A DNA stretch of 64,000 nucleotides, from contig NC_011126.1 of assembly GCF_000020785.1 (NCBI RefSeq), positions 1,178,001-1,242,000 of the forward strand. Direction: 5' to 3'. Every line of letters starts with the position of its first letter. Position 1 is the stretch's first letter. The translations under genes and the position numbers were made by a program. This DNA is from Hydrogenobaculum sp. Y04AAS1 (lineage in GTDB: Bacteria > Aquificota > Aquificia > Aquificales > Aquificaceae). Shown here one piece after another: positions 1 through 9,522 of this stretch. A model generated the notes under the pieces. It saw only the letters and a list, made by a program, of their open reading frames with translations. It was not told where the DNA came from and did no database searches.

Positions 1-1
1 A

Positions 2-547
2 AATATAATAATACTTGATATAATGCTTCCTGGTTACGACGGAGTAAGGATAGCAAAAATACTAAGACAAAACATCCTCTACAAAGATATACCTATTATA
101 TTTCTTACCGCAAAATCAGAAGAAGAAGACAAGATAGAAGGTTTTAATGCAGGGGCCGATGATTACATCACAAAACCATTCTCTTCAAAAGAATTAATAG
201 CAAGGATAAGGGCTGTATTAAACAGATACAAAAAAACAATTACCACAAACAAGTTAAAAGTAGAAAATCTTGAACTAGATGAAGATAAGATGGAAGTAAC
301 TTTGGATGGAAAACCTATAAATCTTACAAAAACAGAATTTAGAATATTAAAATATCTACTTGAAAATATAGACAAAATAATGACAAGGGATAAAATAATA
401 AATATGCTATGGTCATATGGCACAGACATAAACGATAGAACAGTGGATGTTCATATAAAACATTTAAGGGATAAACTTGGGGATTTTGGTAAATATATAA
501 GAACGATAAGAGGTGTAGGTTACAAGTTTAGTCTAAAAGATGAGTGA
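2..547 (+). CDS. OmpR/PhoB-family response regulator, 5' end cut by window
   Basis: The reading frame is open to the window edge. The first codons give the receiver-domain strand ending in the phospho-acceptor aspartate (IIILDIMLPGYDG), followed by the conserved Thr and Lys regions (FLTAKSEE, YITKPF). The C-terminal half is a winged-helix OmpR-type DNA-binding domain (LTKTEFRILKYLLEN, then DRTVDVHIKHLRDKL and RTIRGVGYKF). It should act as a phosphorylation-dependent transcription factor; the partner kinase is not in the window. The first ATG at 23 lies within the receiver domain, so the true start is upstream. Its stop overlaps the rimM start by 8 bases, suggesting translational coupling. Confidence 0.93.
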   Translation, partial: NIIILDIMLPGYDGVRIAKILRQNILYKDIPIIFLTAKSEEEDKIEGFNAGADDYITKPFSSKELIARIRAVLNRYKKTITTNKLKVENLELDEDKMEVTLDGKPINLTKTEFRILKYLLENIDKIMTRDKIINMLWSYGTDINDRTVDVHIKHLRDKLGDFGKYIRTIRGVGYKFSLKDE

Positions 548-1049
548 AGATAAGGTAACAATAGGAAGATTTTTATCAACGTTTGGATTAAAAGGTGATT
601 TGGAAGTGGTTTTTGAGTTTGAGGAAGATATAGATTTTTATATTAAAAACCTAAAACAGATATATTTACAAAACAAACAAACTAAAGAGTTTAAAGCTTT
701 TAACGTAACATTTAAAAAGCACCAAAACAAGATACTATGCCACATAAAAGGAATAGACACAGTGGAGATGGCAAAAAGCTTCTGCAACGCCACAGTCTTT
801 GCAAGTGCAAAAGATTTACCAAGAAAAGAAGACACGGTATTTCTTTTCGAGCTTTTTGGAAAAAAAGTAAAGTTAGATAGCGGCGAAGAGCTTGGAAGAC
901 TGACAAACGTATTTAAATATGCAAACAAAGACTATCTTGAAATAGACTTTGGTAAATATATAATACCAGCGGAAGAACCGTTTTTGGTAAAACTAGACAA
1001 AGACCAAATAATACTTTCCAAAGATTATATCTTAGATTTGAAAAGCTAA
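540..1049 (+). CDS. rimM: Ribosome maturation factor RimM
   Basis: 169 aa, the usual RimM length. The N-terminal beta-barrel begins VTIGRFLSTFGLKGDLEV, the family's opening signature, and a PRC-barrel-like C-terminal half follows (GEELGRLTNVF, DYLEIDFGKYIIPAEE). RimM assists maturation of the 30S subunit head. It starts inside the last codons of the response regulator. trmD, a frequent neighbour of rimM, is not seen here; a UbiD-family gene follows 22 bases later. Confidence 0.93.
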   Translation: MSEDKVTIGRFLSTFGLKGDLEVVFEFEEDIDFYIKNLKQIYLQNKQTKEFKAFNVTFKKHQNKILCHIKGIDTVEMAKSFCNATVFASAKDLPRKEDTVFLFELFGKKVKLDSGEELGRLTNVFKYANKDYLEIDFGKYIIPAEEPFLVKLDKDQIILSKDYILDLKS

Positions 1050-1071
1050 CAAAACTAAATATATTTTACTT

Positions 1072-2520
1072 ATGCGAAGCATTAAAACCACAGAAGAGTT
1101 GGTAAATATCTTAGAAAAAGAAGGCGAGCTTATAAAGGTAAAAGACCCCATTGACATTCATTATGAGATAACAGAGATAACAGATAGAATGTGTAAGACA
1201 AAAGACCCAAAAGCTCTACTTTTTACAAACGTAAAAGGCTACAATGTACCTGTTCTCACAAATGCCTTTGGTTCTTATAAAAGGTTAAAAATCATCTTTG
1301 GTTATGAAAACCTTGAAGATATAGGCTGGAAGCTTTATAAAGTATTAAGACCAGAGATACCAAATACATTTTTAGAAAAGCTTAAAAAACTCCCAGAATT
1401 AAAAAAACTAAACGACGCACTACCAAAGGTAGAATCTAAAAACCCATATAAAACCTTTAGTGAAAGTGTATTTGATATACCGGTTTTAAAGTGCTGGCCC
1501 AAAGATGGGGGAAGGTATATAACACTTCCTCAGGTTATCACAAAAGACCCAGAATCAGGTATCAGAAACGTAGGGATGTACCGTATACAGCTTTTAGAAG
1601 AAAAAAAAGTAGCTCTTCATTGGCAAATACACAAAGACGGAAACTCACACTTTCATAAGGCAAAAAGACTTGGTAAAAAATTACCAGTAGCTATAGCAAT
1701 AGGTGCAGATCCAGTTTGTACTTACAGCGCATCGGCACCTCTTCCACCAGAAGTGGATGAGTATTTGTTTGTAGGTATGGTAAGAGAAAACCCTGCAGAG
1801 CTTGTAAAAGGTAAAACCGTTGATATAGAATATCCAAAATACGCAGATTTTGTAATAGAAGGTTATGTAGACCCAGAAGAACCACTGATAGATGAAGGGC
1901 CTTTTGGAGATCATACTGGCTTTTACACACCGGTAGATAAATACCCAGCGATGCACATCACAGCCATTTTATCTAAAGATAATCCAATATATATATCCAC
2001 TATAGTAGGACCACCACCCCAAGAGGATAAATACCTTGGCTATGCTACAGAGCGTATATTCTTACCCCTTATTAAGTTTAACTTACCAGAGGTAGTGGAT
2101 TATCATCTTCCAGCAAGTGGAGTATTTCACAACTTTTGCTTTGTTTCCATAAAAAAGCGCTATCCTGGGCACGCTTTTAAAGTAGCGTACGCTTTGCTTG
2201 GGCTTGGGCTAATGTCTTTGGAAAAATACATAGTGGTTTTTGATGAATGGGTAAACGTGCACGATATAGACGAAGTGCTTTGGATATGGGGCAACAACAC
2301 GGACCCATTAAGGGATATAATCATCACAAAAGGACCCATAGATGTACTTGATCATTCTACCAACGAAGTAGGCTTTGGTGGTAAGATTATAATAGATGCC
2401 ACAAAAAAACTAAAAGAAGAAGGATATACAAGGATATGGCCAGAGGTGGCTAAAACTGACGATGAAACAAAAAGAAAGGTTGATAGCATATGGCAAAACA
2501 TATCAAGATTTTTATCTTAA
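1072..2520 (+). CDS. ubiD: UbiD-family prenylated-FMN decarboxylase
   Basis: 482 aa, close to the family length. The central segment around residues 165-290 carries UbiD hallmarks: NVGMYRIQLL, the ALHWQIHKDG region, PVAIAIGADP and the acidic active-site stretch IDEGPFGDHTGFY. UbiD enzymes use prenylated FMN to decarboxylate 4-hydroxybenzoate-type or demethylmenaquinone precursors. The substrate cannot be told from sequence; a quinone-biosynthesis role is the usual inference in Aquificales. No ubiX is visible nearby. It is probably transcribed with rimM. Confidence 0.9.
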   Translation: MRSIKTTEELVNILEKEGELIKVKDPIDIHYEITEITDRMCKTKDPKALLFTNVKGYNVPVLTNAFGSYKRLKIIFGYENLEDIGWKLYKVLRPEIPNTFLEKLKKLPELKKLNDALPKVESKNPYKTFSESVFDIPVLKCWPKDGGRYITLPQVITKDPESGIRNVGMYRIQLLEEKKVALHWQIHKDGNSHFHKAKRLGKKLPVAIAIGADPVCTYSASAPLPPEVDEYLFVGMVRENPAELVKGKTVDIEYPKYADFVIEGYVDPEEPLIDEGPFGDHTGFYTPVDKYPAMHITAILSKDNPIYISTIVGPPPQEDKYLGYATERIFLPLIKFNLPEVVDYHLPASGVFHNFCFVSIKKRYPGHAFKVAYALLGLGLMSLEKYIVVFDEWVNVHDIDEVLWIWGNNTDPLRDIIITKGPIDVLDHSTNEVGFGGKIIIDATKKLKEEGYTRIWPEVAKTDDETKRKVDSIWQNISRFLS

Positions 2521-2524
2521 AAGC

Positions 2525-2551
2525 TAAAAAAACTTTAAAAACCTCCGATAT
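2525..2551 (+). promoter_or_regulatory. Sigma-28 (FliA) promoter of flagellin
   Basis: TAAA at 2525-2528, then exactly 15 bases, then TCCGATAT at 2544-2551. This fits the sigma-28 consensus TAAA-N15-GCCGATAA and sits 30 bases upstream of the flagellin ATG, with an AGGAGG ribosome-binding site between them. Confidence 0.8.
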
Positions 2552-2580
2552 GTTAAATAACAAGTTTTAGGAGGTGTGTT

Positions 2581-4398
2581 ATGTTATCAATCAATTTTAA
2601 CTACGGTGCGCTTGTAGCTAACAACGCTTTACAACAAGCAAACCAAAATGTTACCAACGACATCACTCACATATCCACAGGTTTAAGGATATTGAGTGCA
2701 GCAGATGACCCAGCTGGTCTATTTATAGCAGACCAATTACATACGTTGGGTACAGCTTTAGGACAGGGTTATTTAAATACCCAGCAAGGCTATTCTTTGG
2801 CTCAAGTGGCTGATGGACAACTATCTCAAATCTACAACACTCTAAACACCATGTACACTTACGCCGTTAACGCTGGTAACTCCACCAACAACATAAACTC
2901 AGCTGGTGCTTTACAAAACCAAATATCAGCTTTAGCACAATCTATCAAACAAATCGTTAACACCACCACGTTTAACGGCAAAGCACTTTTCAATGGTAAT
3001 TTTGTAAACCAAGCCATTCAATTTGGTGGTCAAGCTGGTCAGTATATAAACATATCCATAGGCAACCTATCCATAGAAAGAATGGGTGCTGCTATAGCCC
3101 AAACTGGAGATTTTACCAATGTAAACAACGGTTCTACCGCCGCAAATATAATGGCTTACTACAGTGGTTCCGGACCCATAAATGTAAGCACCACAGCAAG
3201 CGCCACAACTTACGATGGTGCCAATACAACTGCTTCACAAACAGTAGTAACATCCGATGTATTGTTTGATGGTAACAAACAGCTATTTATAAACGGTAAC
3301 GAAGTTGTAGCAAGTGCATACGCCTCAGCCACAAACGCATACTTAGATGCAAATATAATAGCTGGCAACATAAACTCTGTATTCAACGGTACAGTTACAG
3401 CCCAAGCTTCCAACACACTACAAGGTACAGAAGCTTTCGGTACTATACAAGTAGCATCTTCTGCTACAGTAAGTATAGTAATATCAAGACAAGTAGAACA
3501 AAGCAGCACTGTAGGTGTTGGTTTTACATCACTTACAAACGCATCAGGTCAAGCAGAACAACTTGCAAACGGTCAATACGTAGGTACTGTATCTCAGACT
3601 ATAAACCTAGTAGGTGGACAAACATACAGCTTACAAAATATAGTATCTGCTATAAATGGTGTTGCTACAAATACTGGTGTGTACGCCACCACAGACTCTA
3701 CAGGTCAATACTTACAACTTTACACCACAGACGGTTCTACATTCCAAATAAATGTAAACGTAAACAACGCCCTTGGAGCATCAAGCTCACAACAAGCCAC
3801 ATACGGGTTAAACTTGGCAAAGTTTGGTGCTGTAACACCTGCAAGCTTAGACGGTACAGCTTCAGCTACATATGGAGCTGTAGTATCTGTGGGTTCATTG
3901 CAGATTACAAGCCCATCAAACCTACAAGTTGCATCATTTGGTCAAGGCGCAAGTACAAGCGACAATCTTATAAACAACCTTGTGTTCAATACACAAGTGT
4001 CAAACAGCTATATAAACGGATATAGCTCCACAAACACCACAACGGTAAACGGTGTCCAAACAGCTGGTTATAACTACTTTGTAAAAGATCTATTGGCTAT
4101 AAACGTCACCAACACCCAAGGTGCAAACCAAGCTCAAATAATACTCCAAAACGCTATAAACTATGTTGATACCATAAGAGCTCAAGTAGGTTCTGTAATG
4201 CAACAAATGCAAACGCTTGCAAACGGAGATCAAACAGGTCAAACTAACACATTGAACGCTGAAGCAGCTATAAGAGACTTAAATGTATCTCAAGCAATGA
4301 CCCAATATCAAAACGACAATACACTACAACAATCAGCCCTCGCAATGTTAGCTCAAGCAAACGCAGTCCCACAACAACTTCTCACGCTCTTCAGATAA
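2581..4398 (+). CDS. fliC: Flagellin
   Basis: 605 aa filament protein. The N-terminal D0/D1 region (about residues 1-170) has NNALQQANQNV, ISTGLRILSAADDPAG and repeated Gln/Asn heptads. The C-terminal D1/D0 region (about 520-605) ends LAQANAVPQQLLTLFR. Between them lies a roughly 350-residue domain rich in Ala, Ser, Thr and Asn, the variable surface-exposed part. There is no signal peptide, as expected for type III export. The RBS AGGAGGTG ends shortly before the ATG. It is monocistronic between the sigma-28 promoter and a terminator-like hairpin. Confidence 0.95.
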   Translation: MLSINFNYGALVANNALQQANQNVTNDITHISTGLRILSAADDPAGLFIADQLHTLGTALGQGYLNTQQGYSLAQVADGQLSQIYNTLNTMYTYAVNAGNSTNNINSAGALQNQISALAQSIKQIVNTTTFNGKALFNGNFVNQAIQFGGQAGQYINISIGNLSIERMGAAIAQTGDFTNVNNGSTAANIMAYYSGSGPINVSTTASATTYDGANTTASQTVVTSDVLFDGNKQLFINGNEVVASAYASATNAYLDANIIAGNINSVFNGTVTAQASNTLQGTEAFGTIQVASSATVSIVISRQVEQSSTVGVGFTSLTNASGQAEQLANGQYVGTVSQTINLVGGQTYSLQNIVSAINGVATNTGVYATTDSTGQYLQLYTTDGSTFQINVNVNNALGASSSQQATYGLNLAKFGAVTPASLDGTASATYGAVVSVGSLQITSPSNLQVASFGQGASTSDNLINNLVFNTQVSNSYINGYSSTNTTTVNGVQTAGYNYFVKDLLAINVTNTQGANQAQIILQNAINYVDTIRAQVGSVMQQMQTLANGDQTGQTNTLNAEAAIRDLNVSQAMTQYQNDNTLQQSALAMLAQANAVPQQLLTLFR

Positions 4399-4411
4399 TA
4401 TCAATCACATA

Positions 4412-4429
4412 CCTCCCCTTTTGGGGAGG
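4412..4429 (+). terminator. Terminator-like hairpin after flagellin
   Basis: CCTCCCC-TTTT-GGGGAGG makes a perfect 7-bp GC-rich stem 13 bases after the flagellin stop. It is followed by only a short T-rich run (GTTTATAA), so termination may be imperfect. Confidence 0.65.
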
Positions 4430-4523
4430 GTTTATAAACAATAAAAATTATAACCAAATATATATCATACATTAACCTCCTAAATAAATATATATTTACT
4501 TGCAACACATGAAAGGAGGTTAT

Positions 4524-5654
4524 ATGTTTTTTATATCGGAGGCTTCACCACTATTTTTCTTATTAAGCATTTTAATGCTAACAATAGACCTGATTTTAAA
4601 AGCTTTTACAAATACAAACAATATAAATGTATTTTTAATCGCTTTATACGGATTTTTCCTAAATGTAATAATAGGTGCTATGTATCAACTTATACCAAAC
4701 TCTCTTATGAAAAAACCAAAGTTTCCAAAACTATCGTTTATAACACTTGGTCTAAGTGTATTAAACGGATTTATCATGTTTCTTTGGTATTTTGGTATAT
4801 TAGGAAATATATATTTTTGTATATCAAACACAATACTTATATTGACTTTTCTAATACATATATCAACAGCTTTAAAAATACCAAACAGCATCACTGCGAA
4901 GTTTCTATCGGCCAGTCTCATATTTCTTACAATAAACGCTTTAGAGATGTTGTTTTTTGCTTTTAATAAAATAAACATATTTTTTCTTATACATACTTTT
5001 ACAATAGGATTTGTGATTAACGCAGTTATAGGTGTAGAGTTTGCTTTGGTGCCGCTTTTATATATGGAGCCTTTGAATATGGGGCTTGCCAACAAACTAT
5101 TTTGGGTTCACCAAATATCGGCCTCTATTCTTATAGCATCTTTTTATATATTTGATTTGAGACTCATATACTTTGCAGGTATATTGGAGTTCATAGTTTT
5201 GGGATTTTTTGTTTATTTGATATACAAAACTATAGAAAATAGAAAATTTCCTAAAAATATACCTTACACACTAAGATATTTTTTCTTAGGTTTAGGATTT
5301 TTATTATTAGGTGTTAGTTTTGGGCTTTTGGTGGCATCTTCAAAGTTAGAGCCGTTTTTGCATGCGGATGTTATGATATATGGATTTGGTCTTATCACGG
5401 TGCTTGGTGGTATATTTCATTTCATGCCAAGGATATTGTGGAACAAGTATTATGCCAACAAAGTAGGAGAGCAAAACACCCCACCGATAGATGCCATGAT
5501 AAATCAAAATGTAGTAAAAAATCTTTTACCTTTTCTTGGTTTTAGTTTGTTTTTGTTTATAGTATTTGAAAGCAATCATTATCTAAAACCAGTAGGTGAT
5601 ATATTATACGCTTTTTTAACAGCTTATAGTTTATACGCTTTTATTAGAAAATAG
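4524..5654 (+). CDS. Polytopic membrane protein, distant heme-copper-oxidase-subunit-I/NnrS-like
   Basis: 376 aa with about 10-12 hydrophobic segments. An upstream in-frame TTG at 4500 is possible, but GAAAGGAGG at 4511-4519 sits five bases before the ATG at 4524, so I use 4524. Histidines lie in membrane segments (HTFTIGFVINAVIG, HADVMIYGFGLITVLGG and IFHFMPRILW), reminiscent of heme-ligand helices of NnrS or cytochrome oxidase subunit I-like proteins. That resemblance is by eye and weak. A function in heme or NO chemistry is only a suggestion. The 3' end overlaps ribF, which converges on it, by 24 bases. Confidence 0.6.
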   Translation: MFFISEASPLFFLLSILMLTIDLILKAFTNTNNINVFLIALYGFFLNVIIGAMYQLIPNSLMKKPKFPKLSFITLGLSVLNGFIMFLWYFGILGNIYFCISNTILILTFLIHISTALKIPNSITAKFLSASLIFLTINALEMLFFAFNKINIFFLIHTFTIGFVINAVIGVEFALVPLLYMEPLNMGLANKLFWVHQISASILIASFYIFDLRLIYFAGILEFIVLGFFVYLIYKTIENRKFPKNIPYTLRYFFLGLGFLLLGVSFGLLVASSKLEPFLHADVMIYGFGLITVLGGIFHFMPRILWNKYYANKVGEQNTPPIDAMINQNVVKNLLPFLGFSLFLFIVFESNHYLKPVGDILYAFLTAYSLYAFIRK

Positions 5655-6521
5655 ACTTTTAGCGGTTTCTATATCAGTTTTTATTTGGACTTTTAGATCT
5701 TCTATGGAGTTAAACTTTTTTTCTTCTCTTAAAAAGCCTAAAAACGTTATACTTAAAATATTATCAGTTAAATTACCTTTAAAATCTATAATATGCACTT
5801 CTAGTATATTTTGATTTGTATATTCAACAGTGGGTCTTTTGCCATAGTTTGCCACACCAAGATATCCATTTACTTTTACAACATAAACACCTTCTTTTAA
5901 ACACATGTTTGACGTGTTTGATATGTTTGCTGTAGGAAAGCCTATTTTAGAGCCTAAACCCTTTCCTCTTACAACACGTCTTTTAATAGTATATTCTCTT
6001 CCAAGGTATTTTTTAACATCTTCAAACTTTGCCTCTTTTAAAAGCCTTCTTATAAGAGTACTGCTTACTATATGCCCATCCACTTTGTAAGGTTCACTGG
6101 GTATTACTTCAAACCCAAACATCTCTCCCATCTCTTTTGCAAGTTCAAACTCCCCTTCTCTTTTGGCTCCATAGCGCCAATCGTATCCCACTATCAAAAG
6201 CTTTGTATTTAGCTTTTCATAAACATAGTCTTTTATAAAATCCCTTGCAGATATATTACTAAATTCTTTAGTGAAGTTTATTACAAAGATGTTTTCAACA
6301 CCAAGTTTATATATATATTCTTTTCTTTCTTCTATGGTATATATAATACAAGGAGCGGATTCTTTTTCTAACACCTCCAAAGGATGTGGATCAAACATTA
6401 AAACAGAGGGTACCAAGTTTTTTTCTTTGGCTTTTGAAACAAGAGTATTTAAAAGATGCTGATGACCCAGGTGAACGCCGTCAAAGTTACCTACAGCCAA
6501 AGCTATGGGCTTTTTAAGCAT
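5631..6521 (-). CDS. ribF: Bifunctional riboflavin kinase / FAD synthetase
   Basis: 296 aa. The N-terminal nucleotidyltransferase has [12 protein letters not shown] and the [10 protein letters not shown] motif. The C-terminal riboflavin-kinase domain has [16 protein letters not shown]. The enzyme makes FMN and FAD from riboflavin. Its start overlaps the end of pyrH by 8 bases, so it is the last gene of the rpsB-tsf-pyrH-ribF group. Confidence 0.95.
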   Translation of the reverse strand: MLKKPIALAVGNFDGVHLGHQHLLNTLVSKAKEKNLVPSVLMFDPHPLEVLEKESAPCIIYTIEERKEYIYKLGVENIFVINFTKEFSNISARDFIKDYVYEKLNTKLLIVGYDWRYGAKREGEFELAKEMGEMFGFEVIPSEPYKVDGHIVSSTLIRRLLKEAKFEDVKKYLGREYTIKRRVVRGKGLGSKIGFPTANISNTSNMCLKEGVYVVKVNGYLGVANYGKRPTVEYTNQNILEVHIIDFKGNLTDNILSITFLGFLREEKKFNSIEDLKVQIKTDIETAKSLFSNKSV

Positions 6522-7233
6522 TATAACTTTTTACCACTGTACCTATATTTTCCCCGGATAAAATACGCTTCAAAGCCCCTTTTTGATATATATTAAATAC
6601 CACCATAGGTATGTTGTTGTCTTTACAAAGGGTGATAGCCGTATGGTCCATAATCCTTAGGTCTTTACTTATAATCTCTATGTAAGATATTTCTTTTATA
6701 AGCTCTGCATCTTTATAAATAGCTGGGTCTTTTGTGTATATGCCGTCTACTTTTGTGGCTTTCATAAAAACATCGGCGTTTATCTCGGCAGCCCTTAAAG
6801 CAGCGGCTGTATCTGTGGAAAAAAACGGGTTTCCAGTGCCAGCGGCAAATATAACAATTCTTCCTTTTTCAAGGTGTCTTACAGCCCTTCTTCTTATGTA
6901 AGGTTCTGCCACTTGTCTCATCTCTATAGCCGATAAAACCCTAGTAGGTATGTTGTGTATTCTTTCTAACGTATCTTGCATGGCTAAAGCGTTTATAACG
7001 GTGGCAAGCATCCCCATATAATCGGCGGTGGCTCTATCCATACCACTTGCTTGAGCTTTTAGACCTCTAAATATGTTTCCACCACCTATTACGATAGCTA
7101 TCTGAATACCAAGATCGTAAGCTTCTTTTATTTCATTTGAAAAGCTTAAAATAACATCTTTATCTATACCAAAACCTTGGCTTCCCGCCAAGGCTTCACC
7201 TGATATCTTTAACAATACCCTTTTATACTTCAT
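6514..7233 (-). CDS. pyrH: UMP kinase
   Basis: 239 aa, typical length for the hexameric bacterial UMP kinase of the amino-acid kinase fold. [20 protein letters not shown] and [18 protein letters not shown] are diagnostic. It phosphorylates UMP to UDP. It lies directly after tsf with a 4-base overlap, the common rpsB-tsf-pyrH order. Confidence 0.97.
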   Translation of the reverse strand: MKYKRVLLKISGEALAGSQGFGIDKDVILSFSNEIKEAYDLGIQIAIVIGGGNIFRGLKAQASGMDRATADYMGMLATVINALAMQDTLERIHNIPTRVLSAIEMRQVAEPYIRRRAVRHLEKGRIVIFAAGTGNPFFSTDTAAALRAAEINADVFMKATKVDGIYTKDPAIYKDAELIKEISYIEIISKDLRIMDHTAITLCKDNNIPMVVFNIYQKGALKRILSGENIGTVVKSYNA

Positions 7234-8051
7234 GTACCTATTTCAAATCTGCAAAAGCCTTTTATAGTTACGTTGTTAGCTTTTGTATAATCCTGAATAG
7301 TCTTTTTCTCATCTTTTATAAACTTCTGATGTAAAAGCGTTTTCTCTTCGTAGAATTTTTTGAGCTTTCCTTCTGCTATCTTTTCAAGCATGTTTTCAGG
7401 TTTACCCTCTTTTTTGGCTTGTTCCATATATATGGCTTTTTCTCTTTCTATAACATCTTGAGGCACAGTCTCAGGGGATAAAAACTCTGGCCTCATAGCG
7501 GCTATTTGAAGTGCAACATCTTTTACAACATCAAGGTTATCACCTTCATAAGATAGCAATACACCTATTCTTCCACCACCATGTATATATGAAAAGTTTG
7601 GTCCTTCTACCACACAATAGCGTTTTAGTTGTATGTTTTCTCCTATTTTTGCTATAGCTTCTTTTAAAAGCTCTTCTATAGTTATACCGTCTATTTTACC
7701 TTGAAGTATAGAACTATCTCTTGATTCACCTTTTGTATCACCTACATTTTCCAATACATAATCAAGGATTTTATTGGCAAGCTCTTTAAAAGAACCGTTT
7801 CTTGCCACAAAATCTGTTTCACAGGCAAGCTCAACCATTGCACCTTTTGAAGGTGTTGATTTTGCCACTATAAGACCTTCTTTGGTTTCTCTTGAGGCTT
7901 TTTTATCAGCTTTTGCCAAACCTTTTATACGAAGTATCTCTTTGGCTTTGTCTATATCGCCGTTTGCCTCTTCAAGGGCTTTTTTACAATCTAGCATCCC
8001 AGCGCCGGTCATTTCTCTTAAAAGCTTTACATTTTCAGAACTAACTGCCAT
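7230..8051 (-). CDS. tsf: Elongation factor Ts
   Basis: 273 aa. The N-terminal UBA-like domain has [20 protein letters not shown], and the EF-Tu contact motif CETDFVARN is intact. It recycles EF-Tu-GDP. A GGAGGA ribosome-binding site lies just upstream (complement at about 8057-8062), 14 bases after the rpsB stop. Confidence 0.97.
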   Translation of the reverse strand: MAVSSENVKLLREMTGAGMLDCKKALEEANGDIDKAKEILRIKGLAKADKKASRETKEGLIVAKSTPSKGAMVELACETDFVARNGSFKELANKILDYVLENVGDTKGESRDSSILQGKIDGITIEELLKEAIAKIGENIQLKRYCVVEGPNFSYIHGGGRIGVLLSYEGDNLDVVKDVALQIAAMRPEFLSPETVPQDVIEREKAIYMEQAKKEGKPENMLEKIAEGKLKKFYEEKTLLHQKFIKDEKKTIQDYTKANNVTIKGFCRFEIGT

Positions 8052-8065
8052 AAAATCTCCTCCTA

Positions 8066-8881
8066 TTAATAATCTACACTGTCTTTGTCTATATCTTCAT
8101 ACTTTTCTGACATAGCCATAGCTCTTTCAAAGAGTTCTTTTTCCTCTTCAGCCACCACAACCACTTTTCTTTTTGATGTTTCAGAAACAGCAGAAGCTTC
8201 TCTTCTTTGCTTACCATCTATAACCGCATCGGCTATCCTTGAAGTTAAAAGCTTAATAGATTTTATAGCGTCATCGTTTCCAGGTATAAGATAATCTATT
8301 TCATCTGGATCGCAGTTTGAATCTGCTATAGCAACAACTTTTACACCAAGCCTTCTTGCCTCTGTTACAGCTATATGTTCTCTGTTGGTATCCACTACCC
8401 ATATTATATCTGGTATTCTATCCATATCTATGATGCCTTTGTAAAGCTTTTGGAGTCTTTGCATCTCTCTTTTCATGGTTACTACTTCTTTTTTTGGTAA
8501 AACCTCAAAAACTCCTTCTTTTTCCATACGTTCTAACTGACGGAGCTTGGCTATACTTTTTCTAACAGTTTTAAAGTTTGTAAGAAGACCACCCACCCAT
8601 CTTTCGTTTACATAAAAAGACTCACATCTTTGTGCTTCTTCCATAACGACATCTTTAGCTTGTTTTTTTGTGCCTACAAAAAGCATCTCTGCACCTTTAG
8701 AAACAGCATCTGATACAAAGTTGTAAGCCTCTTCCAAATAAAGAACGGTCTTTCCAAGGTCTATGATGTGTATGTTGTTTCTTACACCATACAAATACGG
8801 TGCCATCTTAGGGTTCCATCTTCCCTTAGAGTGTCCAAAATGAACACCAGCTTCCAAAAGATCCTTCATACTTACTGACAT
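8066..8881 (-). CDS. rpsB: 30S ribosomal protein S2
   Basis: 271 aa, with [19 protein letters not shown] at the N-terminus and the classic [11 protein letters not shown] and [16 protein letters not shown] motifs. The last 25 residues are charged and variable. It is first in the rpsB-tsf-pyrH-ribF run and preceded by a structured leader likely to carry S2 feedback control. Confidence 0.97.
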   Translation of the reverse strand: MSVSMKDLLEAGVHFGHSKGRWNPKMAPYLYGVRNNIHIIDLGKTVLYLEEAYNFVSDAVSKGAEMLFVGTKKQAKDVVMEEAQRCESFYVNERWVGGLLTNFKTVRKSIAKLRQLERMEKEGVFEVLPKKEVVTMKREMQRLQKLYKGIIDMDRIPDIIWVVDTNREHIAVTEARRLGVKVVAIADSNCDPDEIDYLIPGNDDAIKSIKLLTSRIADAVIDGKQRREASAVSETSKRKVVVVAEEEKELFERAMAMSEKYEDIDKDSVDY

Positions 8882-8886
8882 AACAT

Positions 8887-8957
8887 ACCTCCAAAAGGGT
8901 TTTTAACCTCCTCTAATCCAAGCGTCAGTTTTACCTGACGACCCTTTTTGATTAGAG
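8887..8957 (-). promoter_or_regulatory. Structured rpsB 5' leader, possible S2 autoregulatory RNA
   Basis: Outer stem CTCTAATC (8911-8918) with GATTAGAG (8950-8957) encloses an inner stem CGTCAG (8923-8928) with CTGACG (8935-8940). In addition AAAAGGGT (8893-8900), next to the Shine-Dalgarno complement ACCTCC (8887-8892), can pair with ACCCTTTT (8941-8948), which lies inside the outer loop. That would make a pseudoknot against the ribosome-binding site. All pairings are seen in the sequence; control by S2 is inference from known rpsB leaders. Confidence 0.6.
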
Positions 8958-9013
8958 TGCAGTTTAATCTATTATTATATCAAAATCCCAAAAACTTTGT
9001 ATAATATCTTCTA

Positions 9014-9101
9014 GGAGAGGTGGCTGAGTGGTCGAAAGCGGGTGACTCGAAATCACTTGTGGGTTTAAAGCCCACCGAGGGTTCGAATCCCTCCCTCTCC
9101 G
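9014..9101 (+). tRNA. tRNA-Ser(CGA)
   Basis: Acceptor arms GGAGAGG (9014-9020) and CCTCTCC (9094-9100) pair perfectly, with discriminator G at 9101. The anticodon loop reads CT-CGA-AA with CGA at 9048-9050. A long variable arm (TGTGGGTTTAAAGCCCACC region) marks a class II tRNA, and the T-loop is GGTTCGAATCC. The 3' CCA is not encoded. Confidence 0.96.
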
Positions 9102-9522
9102 TATGTGATACTTTTATAGACATCCCTATTTTTCTTTATCCTTTAGTATATATAAATATTTTAAGTATTTAAAGAATAAGAATATAAATAATACCTTTCT
9201 ATTTTGTCTAAATCCTTGAAAAATCCTTATTTATCAATAATTTTTTTGGCTAAATTTATTTTCTATTTTATGTTTATATGTGTTTATACGTTGTCTAAAA
9301 GCCAAAAACGATGTCTATATAAGAGCGTTATTTTTGTAGACAAATTTTATAGACATAATATTTTTACCTATATAGCAAAAATATATACAAGAAAAATGTA
9401 AATGGTTTTTAACAACTTACCTCATTTTTGTATTACATTTGTAATACAATATATATCATATTTTAACAATTTTACTTGACATCTTTTTATAATTAAAAAT
9501 ATCAACCTTAAGGAGGTGTGTT
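9102..9522. other. Gene-poor A+T-rich spacer upstream of prepilin
   Basis: No convincing gene. A 65-codon open frame at 9204-9401 has no ribosome-binding site and low-complexity composition. The only structure noted is the palindrome and promoter-like sequence near the right end, listed separately. Confidence 0.6.
9430..9504 (+). promoter_or_regulatory. Palindromic operator candidate and promoter of prepilin
   Basis: GTATTACATTTGTAATAC (9430-9447) has two 8-base inverted arms around TT. TTGACA at 9476-9481 follows, and an A+T-rich -10-like ATATCA lies 17 bases further on; the -10 is weak. The palindrome about 29 bases upstream of the -35 is placed as an activator or repressor site would be. 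Confidence 0.45.

Noticed and set aside
3210-3509. 99-codon open frame antisense to flagellin
   Set aside because: Shadow of the variable domain on the other strand, with no start signals.
4500-4523. TTG start for the membrane protein
   Set aside because: The strong Shine-Dalgarno lies after it and is spaced for the ATG at 4524.
9204-9401. 65-codon open frame in the pilin upstream region
   Set aside because: No ribosome-binding site, low-complexity Phe/Ile/Lys composition typical of random A+T-rich frames.
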